Part shown: positions 26,032 through 37,210 of the stretch, piece by piece
How the letters are laid out: each line of letters begins with the position of its first letter
Numbering within the stretch: position 1 is the first letter of the stretch
The notes under the pieces: generated by a model
Told to the model about the DNA's origin: nothing
Seen by the model: the letters and a program-made list of their open reading frames with translations, nothing else
Database searches by the model: none
Made by a program: the position numbers and the translations under genes
Origin: Salarias fasciatus
Lineage: Eukaryota > Chordata > Actinopteri > Blenniiformes > Blenniidae
DNA: 64,000 nt
Direction: 5' to 3'
Assembly: GCF_902148845.1 (NCBI RefSeq)
Contig: NC_043755.1
Location: 14,626,896-14,690,895 of the forward strand

Positions 26032-26354
26032 TCCGTTAAATTGGAAATTCATGTCCTTATCTATATTAGAGAAAAGTGGCAATTATGGTGGAACCGTCCA
26101 ATCTAAAAGTGAATCTATAAGGTTCCAAACCGTTTTCAAGTTGTATATGTAATAACAGAATATTCAATCTGAATATTCATGTTTTGAACTATGCTGACAG
26201 AATTAATGTTTTCATTACTTAGAAACTAGAACCGCATTTAAAAAAGGATTGACATGTTTTAATATGATCTTCAATAAACGTAAAATTCATTAACTTTTCC
26301 AATTTATTTCTAATTTTATAGATATCCTTATATATGCGAATGGATGTACCAGGA

Positions 26355-26520
26355 CAACCACAGCGGTGTAGTGGTTAGTGCTGATTTTTTTTTCTCTCTC
26401 ACGAGTGTATACCTGGTTTGATTCCAGACTTGAGGGGTCTTCTTTGTGGCGTTTGCATGATCTCTCTGTGGGTGTGTTGGTTTCCTCCCACAGTCCAGAT
26501 ACCGTGACCTTGTTGCACTC
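26355..26520 (+). repeat. fragment of the same dispersed repeat as at 6826 (5' part)
   Basis: Shows CAGCGGTGTAGTGGTTAGTG, then TTTGATTCCAG, GTTTGCATGATCTC, GTGGGTGTG and TTTCCTCCCACAGTCC, the usual 5' half of a common teleost repeat. Confidence 0.6.
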
Positions 26521-27427
26521 ATCCAAACATGTATGTGTATATTTACTGTGGTTCTGGTCAGTCTACTCCCTAAACACACTTGTGATAGTCAGATTTAAGG
26601 AGCGTTCAACTCGGACAGAAAAAAGTGAACTACTCCACTCAGACGCGTTTGAATGACAGCTTCATCTTTTGGCCAAACAAACAGCTCCCCCTGCTGGACT
26701 CTTCCAGGAAAGACACTGACTATCTTGGCACCCAAACCATTTGAATGCATTTGAAAACATCCTCCATGAAAGGCAGAACACCAGCCAGAATGAGGATAAA
26801 TAAAAGAAAACAAAGCGGAGCACAAGTTAGGAAATACTATCAGCTGCCGGGAAAAACATCTATTTTGACAAAGCCACTGAGGATGATCAATTGTAGCTTT
26901 GATTTTTTTAGTATTCCTATTTGAAAATAGTCCACTTTCTTTTGATAGGCTTTTTTTTTTAAGATTTAATTGTAGTCTCTTGCATTTATTCCTGTTTGTC
27001 AGACATTGTTAAAGCAATCTTATAGTACTACATGTGTAAGCTCAAACCATTAAGTGAATTCACCTTTTGTCAACATGTTTTGCAATTCTAATAAAACACA
27101 GACTCAACAAGTTTGAAAATATAGTTTAATACATCATATATTGTATCCTTAAAGTCTGACAAAGCTGAAAAGAAAACACAAGGTCATGTGGCCAATCCCC
27201 ACAGTTTCACAACACATTCGGATGTACTAGAAAACATAAGAAAAAAAAATTTACAGTATCTGGTCACTCCAGAAGACTTGTGAAACCATGTACACACACT
27301 TGATCATAAAACTTCTGTACACCCTTTCTACTCTGCAGGAGAAAGGACTTTGAACTTAGGAGAAGTCAATCTTGAAAAGTTGACTGACAAAAGGAACCCA
27401 GCGTAAGCAAAAGGCATGTTACCACTA
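26521..27427. other. intergenic, no gene seen
   Basis: AT-rich. Contains minor ORFs only and two plus-strand AATAAA sites without a gene. Confidence 0.4.
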
Positions 27428-27598
27428 TTTATTCTACACTGCTATACGTTTCCAAAGGAGTCTGTAGGACTGAAAGCACTGCATCTCTGTGCACTGAACA
27501 CAGGAGATGCTGTTAAAGTGAGACAGCTGCTTCCCAATGCACTTGGTCCACAATAACATAAGTGTGACATGCAAACTGAAGAGGCCGTGGCAGTTTTG
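27428..27598 (-). other. probable short 3' UTR of the 5-finger gene
   Basis: Minus-strand AATAAA (TTTATT at 27428-27433) lies 166 bases after the stop codon at 27599. A longer UTR reaching about 27.1 kb cannot be excluded. Confidence 0.4.
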
Positions 27599-29209
27599 TC
27601 AAGTCTTAATCGGGACAGATGAGGTTACTTGGTAAATCATCTCGGCGGGTTTGTCGGGTCCGCTCTCGACAATATAACAGTCATCGTCACCGTCCGCTTC
27701 CATTTTCCCGTTGATGTTGAGCCTTCCCTGTCCGTTGTCCAGGCTGGCAGCCCTGATGGGGGTCTTCATGCTCCCGGGAGGTGGAACAAGTCGCGTCCCA
27801 CCGTTCATCTGCATCACACCTGGGCTCATCGACATCACCCTCCTTTGTTTGTAAGGTTGTTTCCCAACTCGCACGTGCTGCGCCATGAACTCCTGTGCCT
27901 TGATGCACTTGTGCCTCTGGAGCAGCTGAGGCGTTTCAAAGGGGATGTGACAGACGCGGCACGTGAAGCCGCCCGCAGTCGACTGCGAGGGCAGACTAAA
28001 CATGTGCGTGGAGTTTGTGGGCAGTTTTATCTGCACGGACGGCGCAGCAGTACGGCCGAGAATGCTTCGGTTGGACAGAGTGGGATATGGTTTCTGGCTC
28101 TTTGTTAAAAAGGAACCACCAATAAAAGGTTTGGATGCATTAACATTCTTATTTTGAAACAGCAAGGTTGGAGTGACATTGAGCCCCTGGTTGCTTTTAC
28201 TGTACGTTTTCAGTTTTGGATTACTGAGCTGCGGCGAGGCGAACTGACGCACTTGACTTCCTTTACTGTTTGCGATGGTGAGCTTGTTTGAGGCAGCGGC
28301 CTGAGGAATAAGGATACTCTGCCTCTTGTCTCCACTGGCTTCACTTGGGGGCTTGTAATTCAGTGGTTTCGCAGTGATGAGTCTGAACTTGGTACTATTG
28401 TTTGGCATGTTGCAAACATGGAAGCGAGGCACCATTTTCTTGCTGGAAAGCAGCATGCCACATCCTATACAGCCAGAAACCTTATCCGTGACATGGGAGC
28501 TGTGATGGGAGATGAGTGAGGACTTTGCCATAAAACACTGCCCACATTTACCACAAGTGTATGGCTTCTTTTTGTTGAACATGCGTTCCGTTTTCAACAA
28601 TACAACCGGCTGATAAAGTGTCCAAAGATCCACAGTTGGTGCACCGACATCTGAAAAAACGTTCTGCATGTCCGTTTTGGGGGCAGCGGCGGCTGGGAGC
28701 AAAGGTGCTTGTGATGAAGAGGGGAACAACCCAGGCACTTGTGAAATTTGCGAAGACGACAAGGGAACTTGTGATCGCTGATGGACTTGAGCCGACGTGT
28801 TGGGAACCTGCAGTCGGGTCTTTGTCGACAGCGACCCCGATGGCACACACTGCACCTGGGGTGCCTTCCAGACCACCTCACCCTTCTGCAACCGTTTCAG
28901 TTTTTCTTCCTCTTCAATGTGTTTCTCTATCCTGCGCTTCCTTATAGTCTCATGGTCGAGCGCCTGGTGCCCTGGGTTGTGTGTGGTGCTGTGCTCCTGC
29001 ATGTCTTCATATTTTTTGAACTCTGTTCCACACGAGCATATGAAACTTACAGAGGAGCACGTGTGTTCCTCCAGGCATATCCTATTTGCAAAAATCTGGT
29101 CGCAGCTGAAGCAAATGATGTGGCTGGGATTAATCAGGTTTGCTGTGATGCCACCAGCCATAATGTTCAGCTGTTTATTGCCTCCTCTATTCATGCTCAG
29201 GGTGGGCAT
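27599..29209 (-). CDS. C2H2 zinc finger protein, five scattered fingers, 536 aa
   Basis: One coding exon. The start is the first in-frame ATG (MPTLSMNRGG); the frame is open four codons farther only through GTG. An acceptor (CGACAG) near 29253 implies an upstream non-coding exon. Fingers in order are a C2HC type (CFSCDQIFANRICLEEHTC), a short-knuckle type (CSCGTEFKKYEDMQEHSTTH), a classical one (CGKCGQCFMAKSSLISHHSSH), CIGCGMLLSSKKMVPRFHVC, and after a long disordered stretch CRVCHIPFETPQLLQRHKC. A basic/acidic helix (TIRKRRIEKHIEEEEKLKRL) lies between fingers 2 and 3. It ends with an acidic segment (DGDDDCYIVESGPDKP). Finger types and order match the first five fingers of the gene at 31405, so the two are paralogues. 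No name is recognised; nuclear role inferred. Confidence 0.85.
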   Translation of the reverse strand: MPTLSMNRGGNKQLNIMAGGITANLINPSHIICFSCDQIFANRICLEEHTCSSVSFICSCGTEFKKYEDMQEHSTTHNPGHQALDHETIRKRRIEKHIEEEEKLKRLQKGEVVWKAPQVQCVPSGSLSTKTRLQVPNTSAQVHQRSQVPLSSSQISQVPGLFPSSSQAPLLPAAAAPKTDMQNVFSDVGAPTVDLWTLYQPVVLLKTERMFNKKKPYTCGKCGQCFMAKSSLISHHSSHVTDKVSGCIGCGMLLSSKKMVPRFHVCNMPNNSTKFRLITAKPLNYKPPSEASGDKRQSILIPQAAASNKLTIANSKGSQVRQFASPQLSNPKLKTYSKSNQGLNVTPTLLFQNKNVNASKPFIGGSFLTKSQKPYPTLSNRSILGRTAAPSVQIKLPTNSTHMFSLPSQSTAGGFTCRVCHIPFETPQLLQRHKCIKAQEFMAQHVRVGKQPYKQRRVMSMSPGVMQMNGGTRLVPPPGSMKTPIRAASLDNGQGRLNINGKMEADGDDDCYIVESGPDKPAEMIYQVTSSVPIKT

Positions 29210-29759
29210 GGATGTATTCACAGATGACGGATCCTCAGTGGAGCACCTTTCCTGTCGATGGATACAAGATTTAGGTTTAATACCATGATTTAACAGTTTG
29301 TACTACATCACCAACACTCAGTGGAGGCTCATAATGTGGGGGAAATTGAGCTAACCATGCTAGAAGCTACGACAAAGGACAAATATGCTCACCCCAAAAC
29401 AAGTTAATGTCAGTAAAATAATTATTTTTTTAAATATAGTAACTGTTTTAATTTTTCTTCAGGTGCGTCAATTAACTCTTCGGCGATAAATTGAGCACAC
29501 ACACTGGATTCATCGTCTTCAGAGGAGTTAATGAACTCTTAGGCAATTAATTCAACATTCACACGGAATGTGGTGAAAAACGCAGCGCGGACAAGTGAAA
29601 CCGGCCTCTCTGGTTTCCCCGAGTTGATACATGCAGTGAAAAATAATCTCTGCACAGTCTTATTTCGAGATGTTACACGCTGTCGCTGAACGCGCGCTCT
29701 TCGAGCTAACCATTAGCACGTAGCCGTGCTAAGGCTAGCCGCAGCTAGCTGACAGACAA

Positions 29760-29960
29760 TAACGTCATCTTACCGTCTCATGAAAATGCAGGAGGCGCCG
29801 GATTAATGATCTGACATTCCCTCCAAGTGAACAGCGAAATGTCACTCCATTGTACCTCTGACAGACATTCACAATCGGAGTCAGTCGCTGAGGCTTAGCG
29901 CGGGTCAGCTAGCTGTTAGCTTGCCTGCCACACCAAAAAACAAGAGGAAGAAAAAAGAAG
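29760..29960 (-). promoter_or_regulatory. promoter and 5' UTR exon of the 5-finger gene
   Basis: ATGAGACG|GTAAGATG at about 29773/29772 is a strong donor in minus direction, pairing with the CGACAG acceptor near 29253. The sequence above it is CpG-containing and TATA-less. The exact start is not visible. Confidence 0.45.
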
Positions 29961-31103
29961 AAAAAAAACCCTAGCGACTTCTTCTACGGAAAGCGTCACA
30001 CAGCTCACAGTGGACGCCACACTGCCCCCATTGACAATTCATACACATTACTATACTGCCCCCTATCGGCCCCGCCAACACATGACGTGAAATCGTTGTA
30101 GAGGAGAATTTTAGCGCCTGTTCTACTGAAGCTGCTGTAGTGCTCCAGGAGACTGAACATCCCACAACCTTTGGTACTTCTTAACCTTTCTTTCTGATGT
30201 TGCCGTAAGCTGGGACTGTCCCGTCTATCACTGTGGTCCTCTTCGGTTCTTCACCCACCACCAAGGTCCGGCTGGTTAGTCAGCAGCTGTTTGTCAGTCT
30301 GGAAGCTGAAATCCCTCAGGATGCTGAGCTGCTTCAAGCCTATCAGCCTATACTGGACACAAATGTTTCTGCAAATCACCCCAGCTACTGGGCTGTGTCT
30401 CACTGTTTGCAGGAGTCTGTATTGAATTGTACATTTCATATTTTTGTTGATAAACTGAGATATTTAGATACTTATTTTGATTCTCTCATTGTACACAAAT
30501 GGCTATACACTACAGCTGCAATTGACAAGAAATTGCAACTTACATGTTCTTTTATCCTCATCTTTTAAAGAGGCAGTGAACAAAAACCTCTGCCATCCTT
30601 GAGCAAAAGTAAACTGCGTGAAGGCAGATTTAATGAAACCCGTGATGCTGGTTGACATGACTCTAAAAACAGCTGATTTTTGTTTTGCATAAGTCCTCTA
30701 AAGCCATAACAATTCTTTGATGGATTGGTTTGGATTTCTGTCATTAATTTTTGCTTATTTTTTTTTCTCACTTGCATGAACTGAATCCTGCCATAACACA
30801 TTCAAAATCAAAATTCAGTGTGTTCACACACCAAAACACACAGTTATTGAAGGTAAAATGATTATCTCTACATTACAATCAATTATCTTCTTAACATTGA
30901 TGTTTAACTCATTCTGAACAACACCCAAATTCACCTTAATTTGAAATATGTTAGGCTTCAAGAAAATATTTGTTTTCATGTTGCATTAATTCTGTTCACA
31001 ATTGATATTTTATGTTAATCCAGCTTCCAGGCAGTGAGAAGTAAATAAAGATGAGTCCCACGCTACATTAAATGATAGAGCGCACATGATGTTCCACATA
31101 CTG
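29961..31103. other. intergenic, no gene established
   Basis: 30180-30430 has an unrecognised GC-balanced segment that may be an old repeat (GTCAGCAGCTGTTTGTCAG, AAGCTGAAATCCCTCAGGAT). The remainder is AT-rich without a gene. Confidence 0.4.
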
Positions 31104-31404
31104 TTTATTTCCACCCACAACACAAACAAGTTACAGCAACAACTCTAAGGTAGTGTGGTTAAAAACTGTTCAAACTATTTGCAGGCTAATGAAGCTACGC
31201 TGTATAAGACAAGTTGGAAAAACTAAAGTATGCAAGTATATCAAACTTTTTCTTATTACAACTGCAAACAACTAATATTTACAAGTTACTTCAAACAGTT
31301 TGCACCAAACTGAATAAATCCTGAAAGGTAATAAAAAGCAAAACTGGCAAATTGGAACAGAGTACTTTTACGCTGGACATTTACCAGCGACGAAATAAGC
31401 GCCA
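31104..31404 (-). other. probable 3' UTR of the 13-finger gene at 31.4 kb
   Basis: Minus-strand AATAAA (TTTATT at 31104-31109) 296 bases after the stop codon. Confidence 0.4.
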
Positions 31405-34374
31405 TTAGGATGCCTGCTGTTCTTGTGTGTTTGGTTTAGTATTTCCAATCAGGATGCGATGGATCCTTCGACGGTGGTTTTTGAGTGATTTCAGGTTTGG
31501 GTAAGTCCCATTGCAGACGTCACAGCGATAAGCATCTGATTGTTTGTGAGTCAGCAAGTGTTTCTGAAGACTGTCCACAGCACCAAACCAGCGAAGACAA
31601 ACGGGGCAGCGGACAGGCTTGATGGTGGGCTTGCAGGCTCCGCTCCTTTGGTGAAACATCAGGCTGACGGCGTTTGGAAAGTCAGAGTTGCAGTTGGAGC
31701 AGTGATAGGCTTTCGGTGGATTTGCAAACTGATTTGTAATTCGTACTCCTTTGCATCTATTCCAAGATAAGTGCCTCCGAAGGGAGCAGCGAGTTGCGAA
31801 AGTGTTGTTGCATCGGGAGCACACAATCCGCTGTTGCTTCTTGGCTGGATTCAGCAGCTGTGCGGGGCGGTGCTTCTGAGGCTGTGGATGTGCTGACTGA
31901 GGAGGTCGTGGCGACTGATGCTGCTGCTGCTGTTGCTGCAGCGGCTGAGGTTGTTGCTGCAGCGGCTGAGGTTGTTGCTGTTGCTGAAATCGAAGCAACA
32001 GAGGTTGAGATCGCTGCGGCTGCAATCCCGTCAGCAACTGGTTATGAGAATGCATGTGGATTTGCAGGTGCACTTCATAGTCTGCCCACGACTTGACAGT
32101 CTCTCCACACGTGGGGCATGTGTAGGATTCTTGCGCATGCTTCTGTAAGTGCTCAAGGAGGAGTCTGGGAGACGTAAATCCGACCCCACACTCACACGTC
32201 ACTCTCCTTGGAAGAACAGATGGAAGTGACATGATGCCCCAGTTACCACCGTCATCCTCCTGGGCTGGACTGTCTGTCGTGTTGGAGGGAACACTCTGCC
32301 GCACTGGCCCCACTTCAACATTTGCCACTGTTCTCTGCAACTGACATCTCCTTCTATGAACCATCATGTTATCTTTGCGATTGAAGGTCTTCCCACACAC
32401 AAAGCACGCAAACATTGGCTTCGCAAGGCCGGCATTTAGTGTTATGGCTCCCTGGCCTCCACTCTGTGACCCAGCCCCAAACCCTCGCGGCTTAAACCCA
32501 CACAGTCGCAGATGGCGCCTCAGAGTCGATGCCCGACTGTAGGTTTTCTGACACCTGCTGCAGGGGTAACGTCTGACGCCGTCTTTGACAAAATAACGGA
32601 GCCCATGACCTGTCATCTCCGTGTGCTGAACCACCATCGGTCGCTCAGCTTTGCTATTCTCTCCAGCTTTCCCTGCAGAACTTAACATTTCCATTTCTTC
32701 ATCCAAGGGCATTAACCACTGGCCCTGACTGCCCTTCACTTCCTGCGAATCCCAGTTATTCTCTCCTTGCTGAGGTGAAATCCCAGGCAGTGAGGAGTCC
32801 ACGTGCGGCTCAGCGATGGAAGATTTGGCGGAGAATGGGGAAAATTGCTTTGCTGGGTGTGTCCAGGCCACATGAGAGACCAGAAGCTGCTCTGGCGAGG
32901 TCGACTCAAGTTTAACAGCAGCCGGTTCAGTGCCCACACCAACAGTCTTAATTTTCATGAATTCAGATTGAACCTTGTCAGAGTTGTGCATGTTTGGATT
33001 TTTTAGAGACAGCATATTGTGAACTGAGAAACGAGACTGAACTAAGGAAGACTGCGGACCCTGACATTTATGCGTTTTCAGGTTCCACCGCCGTGCGTAG
33101 CTGTGCTTGCACAACGGACAAAAGAAAACTTTCTTTGTACTGCTGAGACCATGGAACGGCACTATTTTTTGAGGAAATGGGAGTTTTACTTTTAAAGACC
33201 CTGATGATTGTTTGCTCCTGTTTGCAAACTGAGGGCACACGTGATTATCAGGTAAAGGCATCCGTCCAATGATGAGCTGCTTGCAACGCCGACAGCATTT
33301 AATTCTCTCTTTTTTATGTAAGAAATGATGCTCAGTCAGTCTGTTGAGGTTCTGAAAGACCCTACGACAACGGCCACACTGGTATCTCCCATACGTCTTA
33401 TGATTACTTGGATCCATAAGCGTGTTGCGAGTCTCGAGAAGAACAACAGGAGAGAAAGTCTTCGTTAGAGACACAACCTTCTTCCTACTGGAATCTAGAA
33501 TTTTACTGATTGATGGAGATTTTGTTTTTATACCAGGTTTTGCAAGAAGTCGCCTCAGCTGTGCAACAGAAAGATCGTGAATAGGCGCCTGTGCGGTTTT
33601 TGGCACTGGTGTTATGTCGACAGGTAGAACTTCGTGCTTTGGGATCACCAAGTCTTCATTCTGATTCGGAGACTGACACGGTGAGTACGTCGATACCAGG
33701 ATGTCCATGAGGGCGTCGTTTCTGGGCGTGCACTCTGTCATTTCAGCACCGTCCACTGAATTTGTATTGACCTGAAAGTGCATGTCCTCATCAATCTCTG
33801 GCATTTTCTCCACGGTTGCCGACATGTCCTCAAAGCCTTCCTCCTCTTGAAAGAGTGCACACTGGCCTTGAGGAGAGGTTACTATGGCAATCCCATCTGT
33901 CTGGCTCACATCTGCTTTGAGGGCTGGTAATATGGGCAGTTCAGCAGCTGGGGACATGGAGGTAGATGGGCAACTGAGGACCACATCTGACTGGCTGGCA
34001 GGAGAAAATGATAGCTGTGGAGTGGTGTTATTATGAAGGGGCTGCTGCAGCTGAGGGGCGTGCGAACGTTTATGCTCCAGCATGAGAGGGAAGTCTTGAA
34101 ATTCCTCTCCACAATCACAGATGTAGAATGAAGACGGGCTATCGGGCGAGGCTTTCTCCGAACCGGGGTGCTCACTGGACGAGCCCGTGCTCTCGGACGG
34201 CGCATTATACAGGCTGTGGTTGACCTCTGTTGACGGAAGGTCAGGGTCCTTGGAGGCTACGTTTGCATGGGTTGCTTGATGTACAAGCAAGGAGGCCAGT
34301 CCGTTGAAGGTGGCGGAACAGGCCACGCAGCGGTACACTTTGGGGGATGAAGCATTTCCTTGTAAGCCAAGCAT
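31405..34374 (-). CDS. C2H2 zinc finger protein, about 13 fingers, with polyglutamine, 989 aa
   Basis: One long coding exon read from MLGLQGNASS at 34374. The frame is open upstream to a TTACAG|GAGAC acceptor at about 34417, so an additional 5' exon exists and the true start could be there. Fingers in order begin CVACSATFNGLASLLVHQATH, a short-knuckle CDCGEEFQDFPLMLEHKRSH, CGRCRRVFQNLNRLTEHHFLH, CCRRCKQLIIGRMPLPDNHVC and CPLCKHSYARRWNLKTHKC. Two C2HC fingers follow, then a second short-knuckle one (CECGVGFTSPRLLLEHLQKH), CPTCGETVKSWADYEVHLQIH, and four more at the C-terminus. A Q/P-rich segment with runs of five and six Q lies near residues 785-835. Finger types repeat the order in the gene at 27599. 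No KRAB, SCAN or BTB. Product name not recognised. Confidence 0.87.
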   Translation of the reverse strand: MLGLQGNASSPKVYRCVACSATFNGLASLLVHQATHANVASKDPDLPSTEVNHSLYNAPSESTGSSSEHPGSEKASPDSPSSFYICDCGEEFQDFPLMLEHKRSHAPQLQQPLHNNTTPQLSFSPASQSDVVLSCPSTSMSPAAELPILPALKADVSQTDGIAIVTSPQGQCALFQEEEGFEDMSATVEKMPEIDEDMHFQVNTNSVDGAEMTECTPRNDALMDILVSTYSPCQSPNQNEDLVIPKHEVLPVDITPVPKTAQAPIHDLSVAQLRRLLAKPGIKTKSPSISKILDSSRKKVVSLTKTFSPVVLLETRNTLMDPSNHKTYGRYQCGRCRRVFQNLNRLTEHHFLHKKERIKCCRRCKQLIIGRMPLPDNHVCPQFANRSKQSSGSLKVKLPFPQKIVPFHGLSSTKKVFFCPLCKHSYARRWNLKTHKCQGPQSSLVQSRFSVHNMLSLKNPNMHNSDKVQSEFMKIKTVGVGTEPAAVKLESTSPEQLLVSHVAWTHPAKQFSPFSAKSSIAEPHVDSSLPGISPQQGENNWDSQEVKGSQGQWLMPLDEEMEMLSSAGKAGENSKAERPMVVQHTEMTGHGLRYFVKDGVRRYPCSRCQKTYSRASTLRRHLRLCGFKPRGFGAGSQSGGQGAITLNAGLAKPMFACFVCGKTFNRKDNMMVHRRRCQLQRTVANVEVGPVRQSVPSNTTDSPAQEDDGGNWGIMSLPSVLPRRVTCECGVGFTSPRLLLEHLQKHAQESYTCPTCGETVKSWADYEVHLQIHMHSHNQLLTGLQPQRSQPLLLRFQQQQQPQPLQQQPQPLQQQQQQHQSPRPPQSAHPQPQKHRPAQLLNPAKKQQRIVCSRCNNTFATRCSLRRHLSWNRCKGVRITNQFANPPKAYHCSNCNSDFPNAVSLMFHQRSGACKPTIKPVRCPVCLRWFGAVDSLQKHLLTHKQSDAYRCDVCNGTYPNLKSLKNHRRRIHRILIGNTKPNTQEQQAS

Positions 34375-34439
34375 CGCGACAGGAGAACAGGCGAACTGGT
34401 CCAACTGAAGAGTCTCCTGTAACATAACAAACATTACAT

Positions 34440-35715
34440 TTTGTCACAATCTTTGTCTTTCTTTGCGCAATGATTTAGAAAATACAAAAAGCAGTAAAAT
34501 TTATAATCTAAACAGTTTTTTACAGCAAATTTCCAATTTAATGTGTTTTTAAAAGACAAAGAGCCTAAAACCTCCTGAGTCAAAGCTCCCACTGCCTGGG
34601 GATTCTGGGAAGCTCTGAACAGGAATTGGACACCTGAGGCACATCCTGGGCTGCAGCGCTGAAAACGTGGCCCGTATTGTTTCAGCTCAGCCAATCGGCT
34701 TCACGAGTGTTGTCATGCAGAAAACTAGCATCTGATGTCTTGTAGCTCTAGATCAGTGTGCCTGGGTGTCAGTAAATATATACATATTGCTGAAAATGTT
34801 CTTAGTTTTACCAAAAATTGAGCTACAAAAACACTGGGATTTCATGTTGGGTTTTTTTTCATTGTTATTTGAACATAACTTCATGTAATACAAGTGTAAT
34901 AGAAAAACAAACACATGGTGAAATCCCCAGAAGTCATTATGACTTTGCAGACACATCATTTAAACATGATCCATAGAGGACAACAATAACTAATAGCAGG
35001 CATTATTAGATAAATTTTAAACATTTTATGCCCAACGGTGGCAACTAAAACCGCATGGGCAAAATTTTCTTAAAAAAAAAAATGTTTAAAGGGAAAAGTA
35101 TGGCTAACAAAGGATTTTTAAAATAAAGTAAATTAAAGAGACCTAATAGGACATTTTTACACTTTAAATAAAAGGGGAATAAGCACTAACAAAATGAAAT
35201 CACCTTGTTATAAATTTTAAGAGTGCAACAAAACAGATTCCTCAAATTATTTGAATACCAACCCTCCCTGTGCTTAGGCGCCTTGTTTATTTTACCTTTT
35301 AATAGTTTTACAAGGTAAAGCTTCACTGTTCAGCACAGTGTGTTCTTTCCAGTTATTATATGTGTGACACACTCGTCTGACTCCATTGTTGACAGCCTGA
35401 TTCAGCTACACAAACCCTAAAAACAGAAACTGTGGCGGGAGACTGAAACTCATTTTCCTCCAAACTGGTTCCAGTGCTAGTTCAGAGCTAGAGTCTGATT
35501 TGGCAGCAGGTCTTTGTGTTTCCACCACCGAAGCCCTGGCTCCAGGCCTTCAAAACAGGTGTACAGCATGCACCAACGCTTCGCTGGGCAGGACTGAACC
35601 ACCAATACGCCATGGGCTGGGGACGAAGCTATCGTGAAACCCAGAACTGCCATCTTGAAAACTGCAGCGGAGCATTTTCATTTACTTTTTCTGTTTTTTA
35701 TTTAAATTTACACTG
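34440..35715. other. upstream region of the 31.4-kb gene and AT-rich intergenic
   Basis: 34560-34720 is less AT-rich and carries GATTGGCTGAG (inverted CCAAT) on the minus strand, so it may hold the promoter and first exon. 35500-35700 (CACCACCGAAGCCCTGGC, GCACCAACGCTTCGCTGGGC) looks like an unnamed repeat. Nothing else is seen. Confidence 0.35.
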
Positions 35716-35719
35716 AATG

Positions 35720-36130
35720 TAGAATTAGGTCAGTCCTCTGTCTTACTGCTGCTGGACTTGTCTGCTGCCTTTGACACCGTGAACCATCAACCTCAGATCA
35801 GCGTCCAACTTCACTCTCGAGCCTACTTGTGCCCACAAACTCAGCCAGAAACCTGGGTGTCATGATTGATGACCGGCTGACCTTTAAGGTTCACGTGGCC
35901 TCAGTTTCTCGATCTTGTCGTTATGTCCTCTACAACATCAGGAAGATCAGACCCTTCCTGACCCAACAGGCCACACAACTTCTGGTTCAGGCTCTCGTGA
36001 TGTCTCACATTGACTACTTCGACTCTCTTCTGGCGGGTCTCCCTGCACGTACACTCAAACCTCGACAGATGATCCAGAATGCAGCAGCACGTCTGGTCTT
36101 CAACCAGCCCAAAAGAGCTCAGAATTACAT
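35720..36130 (+). mobile_element. LINE RT fragment with an internal deletion
   Basis: The start reads LLLDLSAAFDTVNHQ (RT motif) but jumps within about 60 bases to NLGVMIDDRLTFKVHVA and then RPFLTQQATQLLVQALVMSH and AGLPARTL...MIQNAAARLVFNQP. This is the typical post-RT part of an L2/Rex-type LINE. Most of the RT, including the YADD box, is missing. Inactive. Confidence 0.7.
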
Positions 36131-36956
36131 ATTCTATTCGCAACATATTCTGTTTGGACAGTCACAGTGAAAAGCAGTGAATTTGATAGCAGAAGCTCTG
36201 AGCAAAACTCCTCCGGCTCGGGAGACCAAAGCAGTGGATGCGGCTAGATTCATGTCAGGTCCGGGGAGTTTGACAGACAAAATAAATTCATAAAGTGCTG
36301 CAACACTGGACCAAGAAATAATTAAGTAGTGAAATATTTAATATGTTTGGGTTTTTTTTTTTGTTTGACAAGAAATGATTTAGTATTTTAAAGAGTTAAT
36401 GACAGTTTAGTAATAAATTCCAATTGTCATTATGGTAATTAATGACACATTTCAGTAATTATTTAATAGAGCATTTATTGTTGCACTTCAGTCCTCCATA
36501 AAAGTTGTTATAGGAGGGTATTTTGATACTAGTACAAGGGTTTTATGTGATATAGACTAATAATAATGCAGTACATTCATGACATCTGATGTAGTGTTTT
36601 GTTTTGTAAGATGAGAGTTTTTGATCCTGTTCTGGTGTGATGATGTCAAGTCAGCCAAGAAGGGTCACACTTTAGACGTTTTGATATCAGAACATTTTCT
36701 TTTTCATGTTACGTTACTGCAATTCGAGCGATTAAACAAATGCTGATTTTGTTTGTAATTACCTGATATACATCAGTTATGTGTTATTCCGTCTTATGGT
36801 TTGATGTTAATGTATTTTCATAGTAAAATTCATGGTTGGTTATATTTTTTGGGAAGAGTCAAATTTATTATTCTTTCTATAAACAATTTAAGGTGGTAAA
36901 CACTGTTGAAAATATAATTCATTGGTATTGACAGTGGTTTTCTATCTGTAAAAGAT
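36131..36956. other. intergenic, nothing recognised
   Basis: AT-rich sequence with no credible ORF. Confidence 0.4.
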
Positions 36957-37210
36957 GACTGGGCCGACGCGAGAGCGGAGAGCGGAGCACCGTGGGTGAG
37001 AGCTGCTGGACCGTCACGGATGCTGCCTGCTGGAGGTCAGTCTGTGGTCTGCAGGAGGGTCAGAGTCCGGCTGCCTGCTGCTGCTGCTGCTCTGCCACGG
37101 AGGGAGGCCAGCCTGCTGACAGGGAGTCTACATGTGCGCTAGGAGGTGCTACACCTTTGCAGTGTGGAGAACGCCATCTTGTAATTCATGAGGTCCAACG
37201 AACAGTATTC
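36957..37210. other. isolated GC-rich island
   Basis: A 250-base CpG-bearing block (CCGACGCGAGAGCGGAGAGC) with CTGCTGCTG runs inside AT-rich DNA. GTGGGTGAGAG at about 36991 could be a plus-strand donor and GTCTTTCAG near 37440 an acceptor. No domain is seen; it could be a non-coding exon or part of a transposon. Confidence 0.3.
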
